Positions 47,295-56,627 of a DNA stretch of 64,000 nucleotides are shown here, piece by piece; the first letter of the stretch is position 1, and each line of letters begins with the position of its first letter. Below the pieces are notes generated by a model. The model saw nothing but the letters and a program-made list of their open reading frames with translations. It had not been told where the DNA came from and made no database searches. Origin of the DNA: Phycisphaeraceae bacterium (GTDB lineage Bacteria > Planctomycetota > Phycisphaerae > Phycisphaerales > UBA1924); contig JAHBXC010000001.1 of NCBI GenBank assembly GCA_019636675.1, forward strand, positions 1,485,007-1,549,006. Reading direction: 5' to 3'. The translations under genes were made by a program, and so were the position numbers.

Positions 47295-47930
47295 ATGACG
47301 ACCAGTGCACGCAACAACGGCAGCCAGGGCGGCAACGGGGGGCACGCGTCCGACGAGGACCTGCGCGGCAAGCAGGTCTTCACCACCGGCGAAGCGGCGC
47401 GCGTCTGCAATGTCAGCCAGCAGACCATCATCCGCTGCTTCGACAGCGGGCGCCTCACCGGCTTTCGCGTGCCGGGCTCGAAGTTCCGGCGCATCCCGCG
47501 CGCCGAACTCATCCGGTTCATGAAAGAGAACGACATCCCCCTCGACCGCCTGGGCGGCGAGCGCCGGCGCGTTCTCATCGTCGACGACGACCCGCAGATC
47601 CTCGAGTTGCTCGCCGAGACGCTGTCGCGCGACGCGCGGTTCGAGGTGCGCACCGCGTCCACCGGCTACGACGCCGGCATGCTCACCGAGGCGTTCCGTC
47701 CCGATCTTGTCATCCTCGACTTTATGCTGCCGGACATCAACGGCGACATCGTCTGCCGACGCATCCGCGAGCACGACGCGCTCAACAGCACGCGCATCAT
47801 CTGCATCTCGGGCGTGGTCAATCGCGACGAGGTCGACAAACTCCTCGACGCCGGCGCCGACGAGTTCATCAAGAAGCCGTTCAACATCCAGCAGTTCGTG
47901 AACCGGGTGAACGGCCTGCTCAAGCTCTGA
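47295..47930 (+). CDS. Response regulator with N-terminal helix-turn-helix
   Basis: The 211-residue protein has an excisionase/MerR-like helix-turn-helix at about residues 28-75 (TTGEAARVCNVSQQTIIRCFDSGRL...FRRIPRAELIRFM) followed by a receiver domain with VLIVDDDPQ, LVILDFMLP (phospho-Asp), CISGVV and FIKKPF. The DNA-binding domain precedes the receiver, opposite to most response regulators. GGAGG precedes the ATG. It is followed by an HDOD-histidine kinase gene 41 bases away, a likely partner. Confidence 0.9.
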   Translation: MTTSARNNGSQGGNGGHASDEDLRGKQVFTTGEAARVCNVSQQTIIRCFDSGRLTGFRVPGSKFRRIPRAELIRFMKENDIPLDRLGGERRRVLIVDDDPQILELLAETLSRDARFEVRTASTGYDAGMLTEAFRPDLVILDFMLPDINGDIVCRRIREHDALNSTRIICISGVVNRDEVDKLLDAGADEFIKKPFNIQQFVNRVNGLLKL

Positions 47931-47971
47931 GCGGGCGGTCGGACCTCACCAATCCAGACGAGGACGCGGGC

Positions 47972-50341
47972 TTGGCGCAGCACTCGCGAGAACACGCGGC
48001 AGACACGCGGCACCCCGGGGGGGCGCCGCGGGGCTCTCACGGCGCCAACGGTGATCTCTCGCGTCAGCTCGAGAAGGTGCTCGAGCGGATCGACTCGCTG
48101 CCCACGCTGTCGTCGGTCGCGCAGCGCGTCATCGCGATCTCGACCGCCGCCGACGCGGACATGCGCCAGATCGCGCAGATCATCGAGAGCGACCCGTCGC
48201 TGACGGCGCGCCTGCTGGCGCTGTGCCGTCGCGCCGACCGGGGGTTGTCGAACCAGATCGTCTCGGTCGAGCGCGCCGTCGTGCTGCTTGGCTTCGAAAC
48301 GGTTCGTGCCGCGACGCTGGGGGTCGAGGTCTTCGACCTGCTCAACACGCGTAAGACGCCCGAGCCCCACGAGCCGGGAGAGAAACCGGCGTTCGATCGC
48401 GCCGCGTTCTGGCGGTTCTGCGTCGGTGTCGCGTGCGCCGCGGAGCTGCTCGCCGGCGAGGCGCGCCGCCCGGGTTCGCCAAGGCCGGCGGAGGCGTTCA
48501 CCTGCGGCCTGCTGCACGGGGTGGGGCTGATCGCGCTGGACATGGTGATCCCCAAGACGCTGACGCGCGTCGTCGACCTGGCGGAGCGCAAGCGGATCAC
48601 GGTCGCCGAGGCGTCGCGCAGCGTGATCGGGTTCGACCACCACACCGCGGGGAAGCGTCTGGCCGAGCGCTGGGGCCTGCCGCAGATCCTGCAGGACGTG
48701 ATGTGGCTGCACGGGCTCCCGCCCGAGGGCGCGGTCGAGACGGCGCACCGAGGGGTGATCGGGCTCGTGGACGGCGCGATCAGCGTGGCGAAGCGTCTGC
48801 ACATCGGGTGGAGCGCCGACTACGCGCCGCCTCCCGATCCGGCGGGCGTGTGCGCCCCGATCGGCGTCGCGCCGGCGGCGCTGGAGCGTGTGCTGTCGCG
48901 CGTGCACGAGCGGGTCGCGGACCGCGTCGCGATCCTTGGTCTGGACGAGACACCCACCGAGCGGCTGCTGCTGGAATCGCTGTCGCGCGCCAACGCGGCG
49001 CTCGACCGGGCGAGGGCCGGCGCGGTCGCGAGAGCCGGCGGCGCAGAGGCGATGGCTCGTGCCATGCAGTCGATCGCCGCGCTGCACGCGGCCCCTGCGG
49101 AAGAACTCCGTGGCGAGTCGCTGGCGGGCGCGATCGCGCGCAGCGCCGCGGTTGCGCTCGGCGCGGGCGACGCCTGCGTCGTGTTCTGCCGCGATAAATC
49201 GGTCTGCGAGCCGGGCGCGACGGTCTGGCTGGGTGCGCGGCACTGCGTCGCGATGTCGCCCGCCGGTCGCGTGCTCGAGGTCGACCCCGGCGTTCCGCAC
49301 GACATCGATCGCGCGCTGCACGCGGTCCGCGCGGACTCGCCGGCGCTGACCTGCGACGCGTGCGCCTGGGCGACGGGCGCGCTCGACGACCCGGCGTCGG
49401 CGCGGGTGATCGCGCTGCACGGGCGGCGCACCGTGGGGATGGTCGTCTACACGCCCGGCGCCGACCCGGCGGGCGAGCCGACGCCGCGCGCCGCGCTCGA
49501 CGGGCTGGCGGCGTGGTGGGCCGGGCTGCTCGACGCCGAGGCGGACCGCGCCGACGCGACGGGGCTGCACGAGCGCGTGGTGGACGCAAGCAGGCGCCTG
49601 GCGGAGGCGCAGGCGAAGATCGTCGAAGCGGAATCGCTGGTGCGTCTGGCGGAGGTCGCCGCCGGCGCCGCCCACGAGATGAACAACCCGCTGACGGTGA
49701 TCTCGGGGCGCGCGCAGCAGTTGGCGCAGTCGGCGCGCGAGCCGCGCGACCGGGCGACGGCGGAGGCGATCGACGCCGCCGCGCAGAAGCTGAGCGATCT
49801 GGTGACGAGTCTGCGTCTGTACGCCGACCCGCCCAAGCCGCGCCTGGGCCCGGTGGCGCTGCGCGAGGCGCTGGACCGCGCGACGCGCCTTGGCGCCGAG
49901 AAGGCGAAGACCCCGGGCGGCGCGAAGCCCGAGGTGCGCGTGCTGGTGGAGCACCTGCCGGGCATGCCCGTGCTGGACGGGGTCCAGCTGACCGAAGCGG
50001 TCTCCGAACTGGTGGCGAACGCGATGGAGGCCGAGGGGTGTTCGACGGTCATCGTCCGGGCGGCGGCCGAGGCGCCGGACGGGCGCCTGGTGATCACGGT
50101 CGCCGACGACGGGCCGGGGCTGTCCGAGAAGGCCCTGCGCCACGCGTTCGACCCGTTCTTCTCCGAGAAAAAAGCCGGTCGCCAGCAAGGGCTGGGGCTG
50201 GCGCGCGCCCGGCGCCTCCTGGGGCTCAACGGGGGGGACCTGCTGCTTCGCAACCGGGACGAGGGGGGCGTGCTCGCCTCGATCGTCTTCGCGGAAGTCG
50301 GGCGCATCTTCCCCGGGCGCTCGCATCAGTCGGCGGCGTGA
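47972..50341 (+). CDS. HDOD domain / histidine kinase fusion
   Basis: The 789-residue protein begins with an HDOD domain (ERIDSLPTLSSVAQRVIAI; ESDPSLTARLLALC; ERAVVLLGFETVRAATLG; GLLHGVGLIALD), has a GAF-like middle (~residues 345-525, with FCRDKSVCEPGA and DACAWATG cysteines) and ends in a histidine kinase with AAGAAHEMNNPLTVISG (phospho-His), ELVANAMEAE, DDGPGLS and GLGLARARRLL. No membrane helix is seen, so it is cytosolic. The frame has no ATG near its N-terminus; TTG at 47972 with GAGG upstream is chosen. It probably phosphorylates the HTH-receiver protein encoded before it. Confidence 0.87.
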   Translation: MAQHSREHAADTRHPGGAPRGSHGANGDLSRQLEKVLERIDSLPTLSSVAQRVIAISTAADADMRQIAQIIESDPSLTARLLALCRRADRGLSNQIVSVERAVVLLGFETVRAATLGVEVFDLLNTRKTPEPHEPGEKPAFDRAAFWRFCVGVACAAELLAGEARRPGSPRPAEAFTCGLLHGVGLIALDMVIPKTLTRVVDLAERKRITVAEASRSVIGFDHHTAGKRLAERWGLPQILQDVMWLHGLPPEGAVETAHRGVIGLVDGAISVAKRLHIGWSADYAPPPDPAGVCAPIGVAPAALERVLSRVHERVADRVAILGLDETPTERLLLESLSRANAALDRARAGAVARAGGAEAMARAMQSIAALHAAPAEELRGESLAGAIARSAAVALGAGDACVVFCRDKSVCEPGATVWLGARHCVAMSPAGRVLEVDPGVPHDIDRALHAVRADSPALTCDACAWATGALDDPASARVIALHGRRTVGMVVYTPGADPAGEPTPRAALDGLAAWWAGLLDAEADRADATGLHERVVDASRRLAEAQAKIVEAESLVRLAEVAAGAAHEMNNPLTVISGRAQQLAQSAREPRDRATAEAIDAAAQKLSDLVTSLRLYADPPKPRLGPVALREALDRATRLGAEKAKTPGGAKPEVRVLVEHLPGMPVLDGVQLTEAVSELVANAMEAEGCSTVIVRAAAEAPDGRLVITVADDGPGLSEKALRHAFDPFFSEKKAGRQQGLGLARARRLLGLNGGDLLLRNRDEGGVLASIVFAEVGRIFPGRSHQSAA

Positions 50342-50457
50342 GTTGCCGATAGCGAGTGGCCAGCGACTTCCGGGGGCGGCACACGCGTCGGCGGAGCCCG
50401 ACGGACCAACGGAACGCGGAGCACGACTCGCAACGACTCAGGCAAGGACGCCCACCG

Positions 50458-51597
50458 ATGAAGGCGCGCAAGCGGACACCAGCGGAGATCACCGGCGAGG
50501 GAGCGCCCGCCCCCTCGGGCCAGGGCGTCGACCGCGCCGCGAAGGGTCGCGTGCTCGTGCATCACCCGTGCAAGGGCGTGCGTGCGCGGGTCATCGCGGC
50601 GCTGCGCGAGTGCGGGATGGTCACCGAGGGCGTCGCGTCGCTGCGCACCGCGCGGGCGAAACTCGCCGAGACCGTGTTCGACGCCGCGCTCCTGACGATC
50701 CGGGGCGACGGGACGGACGCGCTCGACCTGGCCAACGATCTTTCCTCCGACGCGATGGGCCCGGGCGTGGTGATGCTCAGCGACCGGCCCGATGTCGACG
50801 ACGCGGTGCGCGCCATGCGCGCCGGCGCGATGGACCTGCTCAGCGAGCCCTACCAGGCGGCGGATGTCGCGCTGCGCGTCCGCGCGGTCGTGGACGCGGC
50901 CCGGCGCGACCGCCAGCGCGAGGAGCAGCTCTCCGGGCTCAAGAAGCTCTGTCGCGAACTGAACACGGCGCGCGACAGCGTGACCAAGCAGGTCGGCTCG
51001 CTCTGCGACGAGCTGGCGGACGCGTACACCCAGATCACCGAGCAGGTGCAGCATGTGAAGGCCGCGGCCGAGTTCGCGGCGCTGATCCGGCAGGACCTGG
51101 ATGTTGAGAGCGCGCTGCGAACCTGCCTGGAATACCTGCTGACCAAAACCGGGCCGACCAACGCCGCGGTGTTCCTGCCGGGCGACCACGGCGACTTCTC
51201 GCTGGGCGCGTATGTGAACTATGACCGCCCGCGCGACGCGGCGGACGTGCTGCTCGACCACCTGGCCAACACGCTGGCGCCGCGCTTCGCGGACGAGGAC
51301 TCGATCCTCGCCTTCGACGGCGAGGAGGATCTGGCGAAGACGGTGGGCGACGACGCGCACTGGCTCGGCGACAGCCGGGTGGTGGTGATCCCATGCTCGC
51401 ACGACGAGGAGTGCATGGCGGTGATGGTGCTGTTCCGCGACCGTCTCAGCCCGTTCTCGACCGACGCGATGCCGGTGCTCGAGATCGTGGGGCGCCTGTT
51501 CGCCGAGCAACTCGACCGCGTGGTGCGCGTCCACGGGCGCGCCTTCGCGAAGGACGAGGCCTGGCCCGACGAGGACATCGGGGGCATGGCGGCCTGA
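50458..51597 (+). CDS. Degenerate receiver (pseudo-receiver) with C-terminal GAF-like domain
   Basis: Residues ~30-150 have receiver-domain pattern (GRVLVHHPCKG; VFDAALLTIRGDG; VVMLSDRPDVDDAVRAMRAGAMDLLSEPY) but lack every catalytic residue: the acidic pair is His35-His36, the phospho-Asp position is Thr80 and the conserved Lys is Glu. A coiled-coil (QREEQLSGLKKLCRELNTARD) joins it to a ~190-residue GAF-like domain. It cannot be phosphorylated in the usual way. It follows the HDOD-kinase gene by 116 bases, same direction, and abuts der convergently. Confidence 0.75.
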   Translation: MKARKRTPAEITGEGAPAPSGQGVDRAAKGRVLVHHPCKGVRARVIAALRECGMVTEGVASLRTARAKLAETVFDAALLTIRGDGTDALDLANDLSSDAMGPGVVMLSDRPDVDDAVRAMRAGAMDLLSEPYQAADVALRVRAVVDAARRDRQREEQLSGLKKLCRELNTARDSVTKQVGSLCDELADAYTQITEQVQHVKAAAEFAALIRQDLDVESALRTCLEYLLTKTGPTNAAVFLPGDHGDFSLGAYVNYDRPRDAADVLLDHLANTLAPRFADEDSILAFDGEEDLAKTVGDDAHWLGDSRVVVIPCSHDEECMAVMVLFRDRLSPFSTDAMPVLEIVGRLFAEQLDRVVRVHGRAFAKDEAWPDEDIGGMAA

Positions 51598-53229
51598 TCA
51601 GTCGTCGTCGCCGAAGTCGTCGTCGGGGAGGGCTTCGATCTCTTCCTCGTAGCCCTCGGTGAGGTCGACCTCGTAGAACTCGGAGGGGTCGATCTCTTCG
51701 ACGGACATCCGGGCGCGCTGGCCGCCGGCGCGCTGCTTGGCGAGTTCGGCGAGGGAGAGGCGGCGCCTGCCGCGGATGAGCAGTCGGACGGGGACCTCTT
51801 CGAAGGGCAGTCGCTCGCGGATCTGGTTGAGCAGGTAGCGCTCGTACTGCGCCGTGATCATCTCGGGGATGTTGACGACGAGGGCGATCGTGGGGGGCAG
51901 CGTCCCGACCTGCGCGACGTACAGCAGTTTCAGGCGCTTGCCGAGCTTGCTGGGGGGCGTGTGGGTCTCGACGACCTCGCGGAAGACACGGTTGAGCTCG
52001 CCGGTGGTGACGCGCTTCTTCGCCTGCTCGTAGAGCTCGAAGGCGACCTCGACGGCGGACCAGACGTTGCCCTTGCCGGGGGCCTCGGTCGCGGCCTTGG
52101 CGCTGGTGAAGATGATGGGGCAGTGCGCGAGGCCGAGGAGCTCTTTCTCGATGTAGTCGCTGTAGTCCTCGGTGGTGATCTCGCGCCCCTGCTTGTTCGG
52201 TCGGCCGGCGACGAGGTCCCACTTGTTCACGACGATCACGCAGGGCTTGAAGTTGCGCTGCACCTCGAGCGACAACTGCTTGTCGACCTTGGAGATCGGC
52301 AGGGTCGCGTCGATCATGAAGATCGCGACGTCGGCCCGCTCGATCGCGCCCTTGGCGCGTGAGTAGGCGAACCACTCGACCTGATCGGCGAGACTCTTGC
52401 GCTTGCGCACGCCGGCGGTGTCGATGGCGAGGAAGGTCATGCCGTCGCGCTCGAAGCGGACGTCGATCGCGTCGCGGGTGGCGCCGGCGATCTCGGAGAC
52501 GATGACGCGCTGCTCGCCGGCGAGGGCGTTGACGAGACTGGACTTGCCGGCGTTGCGCTTGCCGATGATGGCGAGGCGCATGTCGGCGTGCTCGGTTGGG
52601 TCGGGCTGGTCCTCGCGCTCGGGGGGCAGCAGGTCGTAGAGGCGCTCGAGGAAATCGCGCCGGCGATAGTTGCTGGCGGTCGAGATGACCAGGGGCTCTC
52701 CGAAGCCGAGGGCGGCGGCTTCGAGGGCGTGGGGCTCCCAGCCCTCGCCGTCGACCTTGTTGGCGACGACGACGATCTTCTGGTCGGGGCGGACCATCTT
52801 CGCGAGGTCCTCGCCGTGAACGCCGGAGCGGTGGAAGGTCTTCTCGCGGAGCATGCGCGCGATGTCGTAGTCGATCGCGGTGGGTCCGGCCTGGGCGTCG
52901 ATGACGAAGAGGACGAGGTCTGCGCTGCGCAGTGCCTCGGCGATCTGCATCTCGATGGGCATGGTGAGTTTGGTCAGGTCCTGCCCGGAGTCGTCGAAGC
53001 GGGCGCCCTCGGCGACATAGACGCCGTAGCCGCCGGTGTCGACGAACTCGACGAGGCGCGCCGGGCGCTCGGGCTCGCGCAGGTCGATGTCGACGAGCGC
53101 CGAGACGCGGTCGCGCGTGACGCCGGGCGTCGGGTCGACGATCGACACCCGCTGCCTGGCGAGCAGGTTGAGGAGCGACGACTTGCCGACGTTGGGTCGG
53201 CCGACGATTGCGACACGCGTGAGGGACAT
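51598..53229 (-). CDS. der: Ribosome-assembly GTPase Der (EngA)
   Basis: The 543-residue protein has two consecutive G domains: first with GRPNVGKSS, DPTPGVTRD, DTGG and ANKVDG; second with GKRNAGKSS, IAGATRD, DTAGVRKRK and VNKWDL; then the KH-like C-terminal domain. It binds GTP and is needed for 50S subunit assembly. It is longer than E. coli Der (~490): extra segments sit in the first G domain (around EGARFDDSGQDL and HRSGVHGEDLAKMV) and an acidic tail (DDDFGDDD) ends it. A longer upstream frame lacks homology and was not used. Confidence 0.95.
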   Translation of the reverse strand: MSLTRVAIVGRPNVGKSSLLNLLARQRVSIVDPTPGVTRDRVSALVDIDLREPERPARLVEFVDTGGYGVYVAEGARFDDSGQDLTKLTMPIEMQIAEALRSADLVLFVIDAQAGPTAIDYDIARMLREKTFHRSGVHGEDLAKMVRPDQKIVVVANKVDGEGWEPHALEAAALGFGEPLVISTASNYRRRDFLERLYDLLPPEREDQPDPTEHADMRLAIIGKRNAGKSSLVNALAGEQRVIVSEIAGATRDAIDVRFERDGMTFLAIDTAGVRKRKSLADQVEWFAYSRAKGAIERADVAIFMIDATLPISKVDKQLSLEVQRNFKPCVIVVNKWDLVAGRPNKQGREITTEDYSDYIEKELLGLAHCPIIFTSAKAATEAPGKGNVWSAVEVAFELYEQAKKRVTTGELNRVFREVVETHTPPSKLGKRLKLLYVAQVGTLPPTIALVVNIPEMITAQYERYLLNQIRERLPFEEVPVRLLIRGRRRLSLAELAKQRAGGQRARMSVEEIDPSEFYEVDLTEGYEEEIEALPDDDFGDDD

Positions 53230-53308
53230 AGCGGGGATGGTATGCCGTTCGCCCGGAATGGCCCCCGGCGCGGGGCGCCCGGGCCCGAGATAGGCAAAAA
53301 GTGCCCTT

Positions 53309-55204
53309 TCAGACCGCCGCGGGCAGGAGCTGGCGACTGGCGAGGGTCCGGTAGACCTCGCAGCGGTCGAGGAGCTGGGCGTGGGTTCCGACATCGACGA
53401 GCCGGCCCCGGTCGAGAACGACGATGCGGTCGGCGTTGATGACGGTGCTGAGGCGGTGGGCGATGACGAAAGTGGTGCGCCCCTTCGCGAAGTCGGCGAT
53501 GGCCTGGGTGATGTGCGCCTCGCTGTCGGCGTCGATCATGCTGGTGGCTTCGTCGAGCATGAGGATCGCCGGGTCGCGCAGCACGGCGCGGGCGATGGCG
53601 AGTCGCTGGCGCTGACCGCCGGAGAGCGCGACGCCGGCGTCGCCGACCTGGGCGTCGTAGGCGCCCGCCTTTTGCATGATGAAGTCGTGGGCGTGGGCTC
53701 GGCGCGCGGCGCGTTCGATCTGTTCGCGGGTCGCGCCGCGCACGCCGTAGGCGATATTGTCGGCGATGGTCCCTCGGAAGAGGACGACCTCCTGGGTGAC
53801 GACGCCGATCTGCTGGCGCAGGGATCGGAGGCGCACGCCGGCGATGTCGACGCCGTCGACGAGGACGCGTCCCTCGTCGGGGTCGAAGAGTCGGGGGATG
53901 AGGGAGAGCAGCGTGGTCTTGCCCGATCCGTTGGGCCCGACGATCGCGATGGTCTCGCCGTGGGCGACGCGCAGGGTGAGGGCGCGCAGGGCGGGCTCGG
54001 GCGCGTCGGGGTAGCGGACGGTGACGCCCTCGAACGCGATGTCGCGTGTGTGGCGCGCGAGGTCGGGTTGGCGCTTCGGCCTGCGCACGCGCAGCTTGCC
54101 CCGCCCGGCGCGCCGGGGGATGGCGCACTCGGGCTCGGCGTCGACCAGCTCGGCGAGGCGTTCGGCGGCCGGGGCGGCGGCCTGGACCTCTTGCACGATG
54201 TTGGTCAGGGGCTTGAGCGACGCGCCGCTGATGCCCAGCGCGATGAGCGCCGTGGCGAAGGAGGGCGCGTCGAGCGTGCCGCTGACGATCAGCCGGGCGG
54301 CGAAGAGCGCCGAACCGGCGAGGACGAAGAGCGCGAGGGTCTCGATGAGGGGGCTGGCGACCGCCTTGGCGGTGCGGGCGCGCAGCTCCTGTCGGACATA
54401 CTCGCGGTCGATGCGCGAGAATCGCCCGACCTCGTAGCGCTCGTTGGTGTGGACCTTCACGACGCGCAGGCCCTGGAGCGTCTCGTTGGCCGCCGACAGC
54501 AGCCCGGCCTGCGACTGCATCATGCCCCGCGAGGCCTTCTTGATGCGCTTGCCGAGCTTGCGGATGATGAGCCCGAGCACGATCGCGACGGGGATGATGG
54601 CGGCGGATCGCGGCTCGATGACGAGCGCGGCGATAAAGGCGGCGATGCCCTTGAGGATCTGCGCCGGCGCCTTGCCCACGAGCGTGAGCAGGCCCTGACG
54701 GAGGCGGACGGAATCGTTGACGATGCGCGAGACGAGGTCGGACGCGTGCGCGCCGATCACGCCTCGCAGGGGCATGTTGACGGCGCCTCGGAACGCGGCG
54801 CGACGGACGGAGGACGCGGCGTTGCTGGCCATCGTCTCGGCGCAGTAGGCGTGGATGAAGTTGGCGGTCGCGCCGAGCGTGGTGAGCACGCACAGCGCGA
54901 GGACCAGCCACAGGATGGTCTCGAATCGCCCGTCGGGGAGGGCGGCGATCCACGCGTCGGGGACGCGCGACGCGAGCCAGTCGGGCAGTTCGGCGCGCCC
55001 GCTGGCCGCCAGCTCGCGCAGGGGGGCGGCGTCCTCGTCGACAAGGTGCTTCACGACCGGCGCGAGCGCCGTCAGCCCGGCGCCGAGCCCCATCGCGGAA
55101 AACCCGGCGGCCAGCGCGGCGGTGACCGCGAGGGAGGGCTTGCGCAGGAGCTCGCGCGCGAAACGCCAGTAGGGGCTGCGGGCTGTGAGCCGGGGCTTGG
55201 GCAC
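53309..55204 (-). CDS. ABC exporter, MsbA-like fused permease/ATPase
   Basis: The 631-residue half-transporter has an N-terminal six-helix membrane domain and a C-terminal ATPase domain: GPNGSGKTT (Walker A), Q-loop region, VALSGGQRQRLAIARAVL signature, ILMLDEATS (Walker B) and the FVIAHRLST switch. It should work as a homodimer exporting lipid or drug substrates, as MsbA does with lipid A. The substrate is unknown. The start is GTG at 55204; no strong ribosome binding site is visible. It follows aroA with 19 bases between. Confidence 0.93.
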   Translation of the reverse strand: MPKPRLTARSPYWRFARELLRKPSLAVTAALAAGFSAMGLGAGLTALAPVVKHLVDEDAAPLRELAASGRAELPDWLASRVPDAWIAALPDGRFETILWLVLALCVLTTLGATANFIHAYCAETMASNAASSVRRAAFRGAVNMPLRGVIGAHASDLVSRIVNDSVRLRQGLLTLVGKAPAQILKGIAAFIAALVIEPRSAAIIPVAIVLGLIIRKLGKRIKKASRGMMQSQAGLLSAANETLQGLRVVKVHTNERYEVGRFSRIDREYVRQELRARTAKAVASPLIETLALFVLAGSALFAARLIVSGTLDAPSFATALIALGISGASLKPLTNIVQEVQAAAPAAERLAELVDAEPECAIPRRAGRGKLRVRRPKRQPDLARHTRDIAFEGVTVRYPDAPEPALRALTLRVAHGETIAIVGPNGSGKTTLLSLIPRLFDPDEGRVLVDGVDIAGVRLRSLRQQIGVVTQEVVLFRGTIADNIAYGVRGATREQIERAARRAHAHDFIMQKAGAYDAQVGDAGVALSGGQRQRLAIARAVLRDPAILMLDEATSMIDADSEAHITQAIADFAKGRTTFVIAHRLSTVINADRIVVLDRGRLVDVGTHAQLLDRCEVYRTLASRQLLPAAV

Positions 55205-55223
55205 GGGCGGAAGTGTACGGGTA

Positions 55224-56627
55224 TCAGGGGTCCCGGGGCGCCTGAGCGGACACGCCGGCGAGGTCGACCCACGCCTCCCAGAAGCGAGGGAAGGTCTTGC
55301 GCACACAGGAGGGATCGCGGACGAAACAGTTGGGGCGGACGAGCCCGATCACCGCGAGGGCCATCGCCATGCGATGGTCCTTGTAGGTGTCGAACTCGAC
55401 TCGCGGCGCGCCCGTGGCGCGGTCGATCCCGCCTGGCGGGGGCGTGATGCGCAGGCCCTCGTCGCGCGAGGCGTCGGCGCGGGCGTGGGCGAAGATCTCG
55501 ACCGTCGCGCCGACCTTCTCGAGCTCGGCCTTCAGGGCGGCGAGACGGTCGGACTCCTTCACGCGGAGCGTGCGCAGGCCCCGGATGGTCGTTGTTCCCT
55601 CGGCGAGGACGGCGAGGGCGGCGAGGGTCATGGCGGCGTCGGGCATGTCGGCGAGGTCGGCGTCGATCGCGCGCAGGCGGTCGGGGCCGACGACGCGCAG
55701 GCCGCGCGCGTCGCACGAGGTGAGCGCGCCCATCGCGCGGAGGTGCTCGTGGAAGCGTGTGTCGCCCTGGAGTGAGTCGGGGTCGAGGCCGGCAATCGTC
55801 ACGGCGCTGCCCGGCAGCGCGCAGGCGGCGGCGAGGAAGTAGGTCGCGGCGCTCGCGTCGGGCTCGATGGTCAGCTCAAACGGTTCGACGCCTGCGCCTT
55901 CTGTGCGCGCGCCGACGGTCATGTCGGTGAGCGCGGCGTTGCGCTCGACGCGTGCGCCGAGTCGATCGAGCAGCCGCAGGGTCATGTCGATGTAGGGTTT
56001 GCTTGGCGGGTCGCCGGCGATGCGCACGCGCACGCCTCGCCCGGCAGCAAGCCAGGGCCCGACGAGGAGCAGCGCACTGATGAACTGGCTGGACGCGGTG
56101 ACCGGGAGCGCGACCTCGAGCGTTGCGGTCGCGTCGTTCGTGATGGGGTGCACGCGCACGGGCGGGAACCCGTGGGCGCCGAGGTGCTCGACGCGTGCGC
56201 CGAGCTGCGCGAGGGCGTCGGTCAGTTCGCCGATGGGTCGCTGGCGCATGCGCTCGTCGCCGTCGAGGGTGACGGGCGCGTCGGCGAGCGTGCAGGCGGC
56301 GGCGAGGAAGCGCATGGCGGTGCCGGCGCCGCGGATGTCGATGGGTCGCGCGTCGTCCGGGGCGTGGAGCGCGCCGCCCACGCCGCGGACGCGCAAAGCG
56401 TCGCCCCGCTCGCGCAGCCCGACGCCCAGGGCGCGGAGCGCGCCGAGCATCGCAACGCCGTCGTCGGCGTCGAGGAGCGGGTTGTGGATGATCGACTCGC
56501 CCTGCGCGAGGGCCGCGAGGAGGAGGGCGCGGTTGCTGAGACTTTTGCTCGCCGGGAGGGCGGCGGCGATCTCGAACCGCCGGCCCGCGACGCAGGGCAG
56601 CGGGAAGGGGTCGGCGTGCGTGCTCAC
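55224..56627 (-). CDS. aroA: 3-phosphoshikimate 1-carboxyvinyltransferase (EPSP synthase)
   Basis: The 467-residue protein has ASKSLSNRALLLAAL (substrate binding), GAGTAMRFLAAA, ERMRQRPIGEL, EPDASAATYFLAA, DSLQGDT and LRVKESDRL, in the order of AroA enzymes. It transfers enolpyruvate from PEP to shikimate-3-phosphate in aromatic amino acid synthesis. Start is GTG overlapping the GroES-like stop (GTGA), an unusual coupling between unrelated functions. A C-terminal extension (VDLAGVSAQAPRDP) is short. Confidence 0.95.
   Translation of the reverse strand: MSTHADPFPLPCVAGRRFEIAAALPASKSLSNRALLLAALAQGESIIHNPLLDADDGVAMLGALRALGVGLRERGDALRVRGVGGALHAPDDARPIDIRGAGTAMRFLAAACTLADAPVTLDGDERMRQRPIGELTDALAQLGARVEHLGAHGFPPVRVHPITNDATATLEVALPVTASSQFISALLLVGPWLAAGRGVRVRIAGDPPSKPYIDMTLRLLDRLGARVERNAALTDMTVGARTEGAGVEPFELTIEPDASAATYFLAAACALPGSAVTIAGLDPDSLQGDTRFHEHLRAMGALTSCDARGLRVVGPDRLRAIDADLADMPDAAMTLAALAVLAEGTTTIRGLRTLRVKESDRLAALKAELEKVGATVEIFAHARADASRDEGLRITPPPGGIDRATGAPRVEFDTYKDHRMAMALAVIGLVRPNCFVRDPSCVRKTFPRFWEAWVDLAGVSAQAPRDP

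Noticed and set aside
53230..53394. Longer Der start
   Set aside because: The upstream residues are low-complexity; MSLTRVAIVGRPN at 53229 is the natural start.
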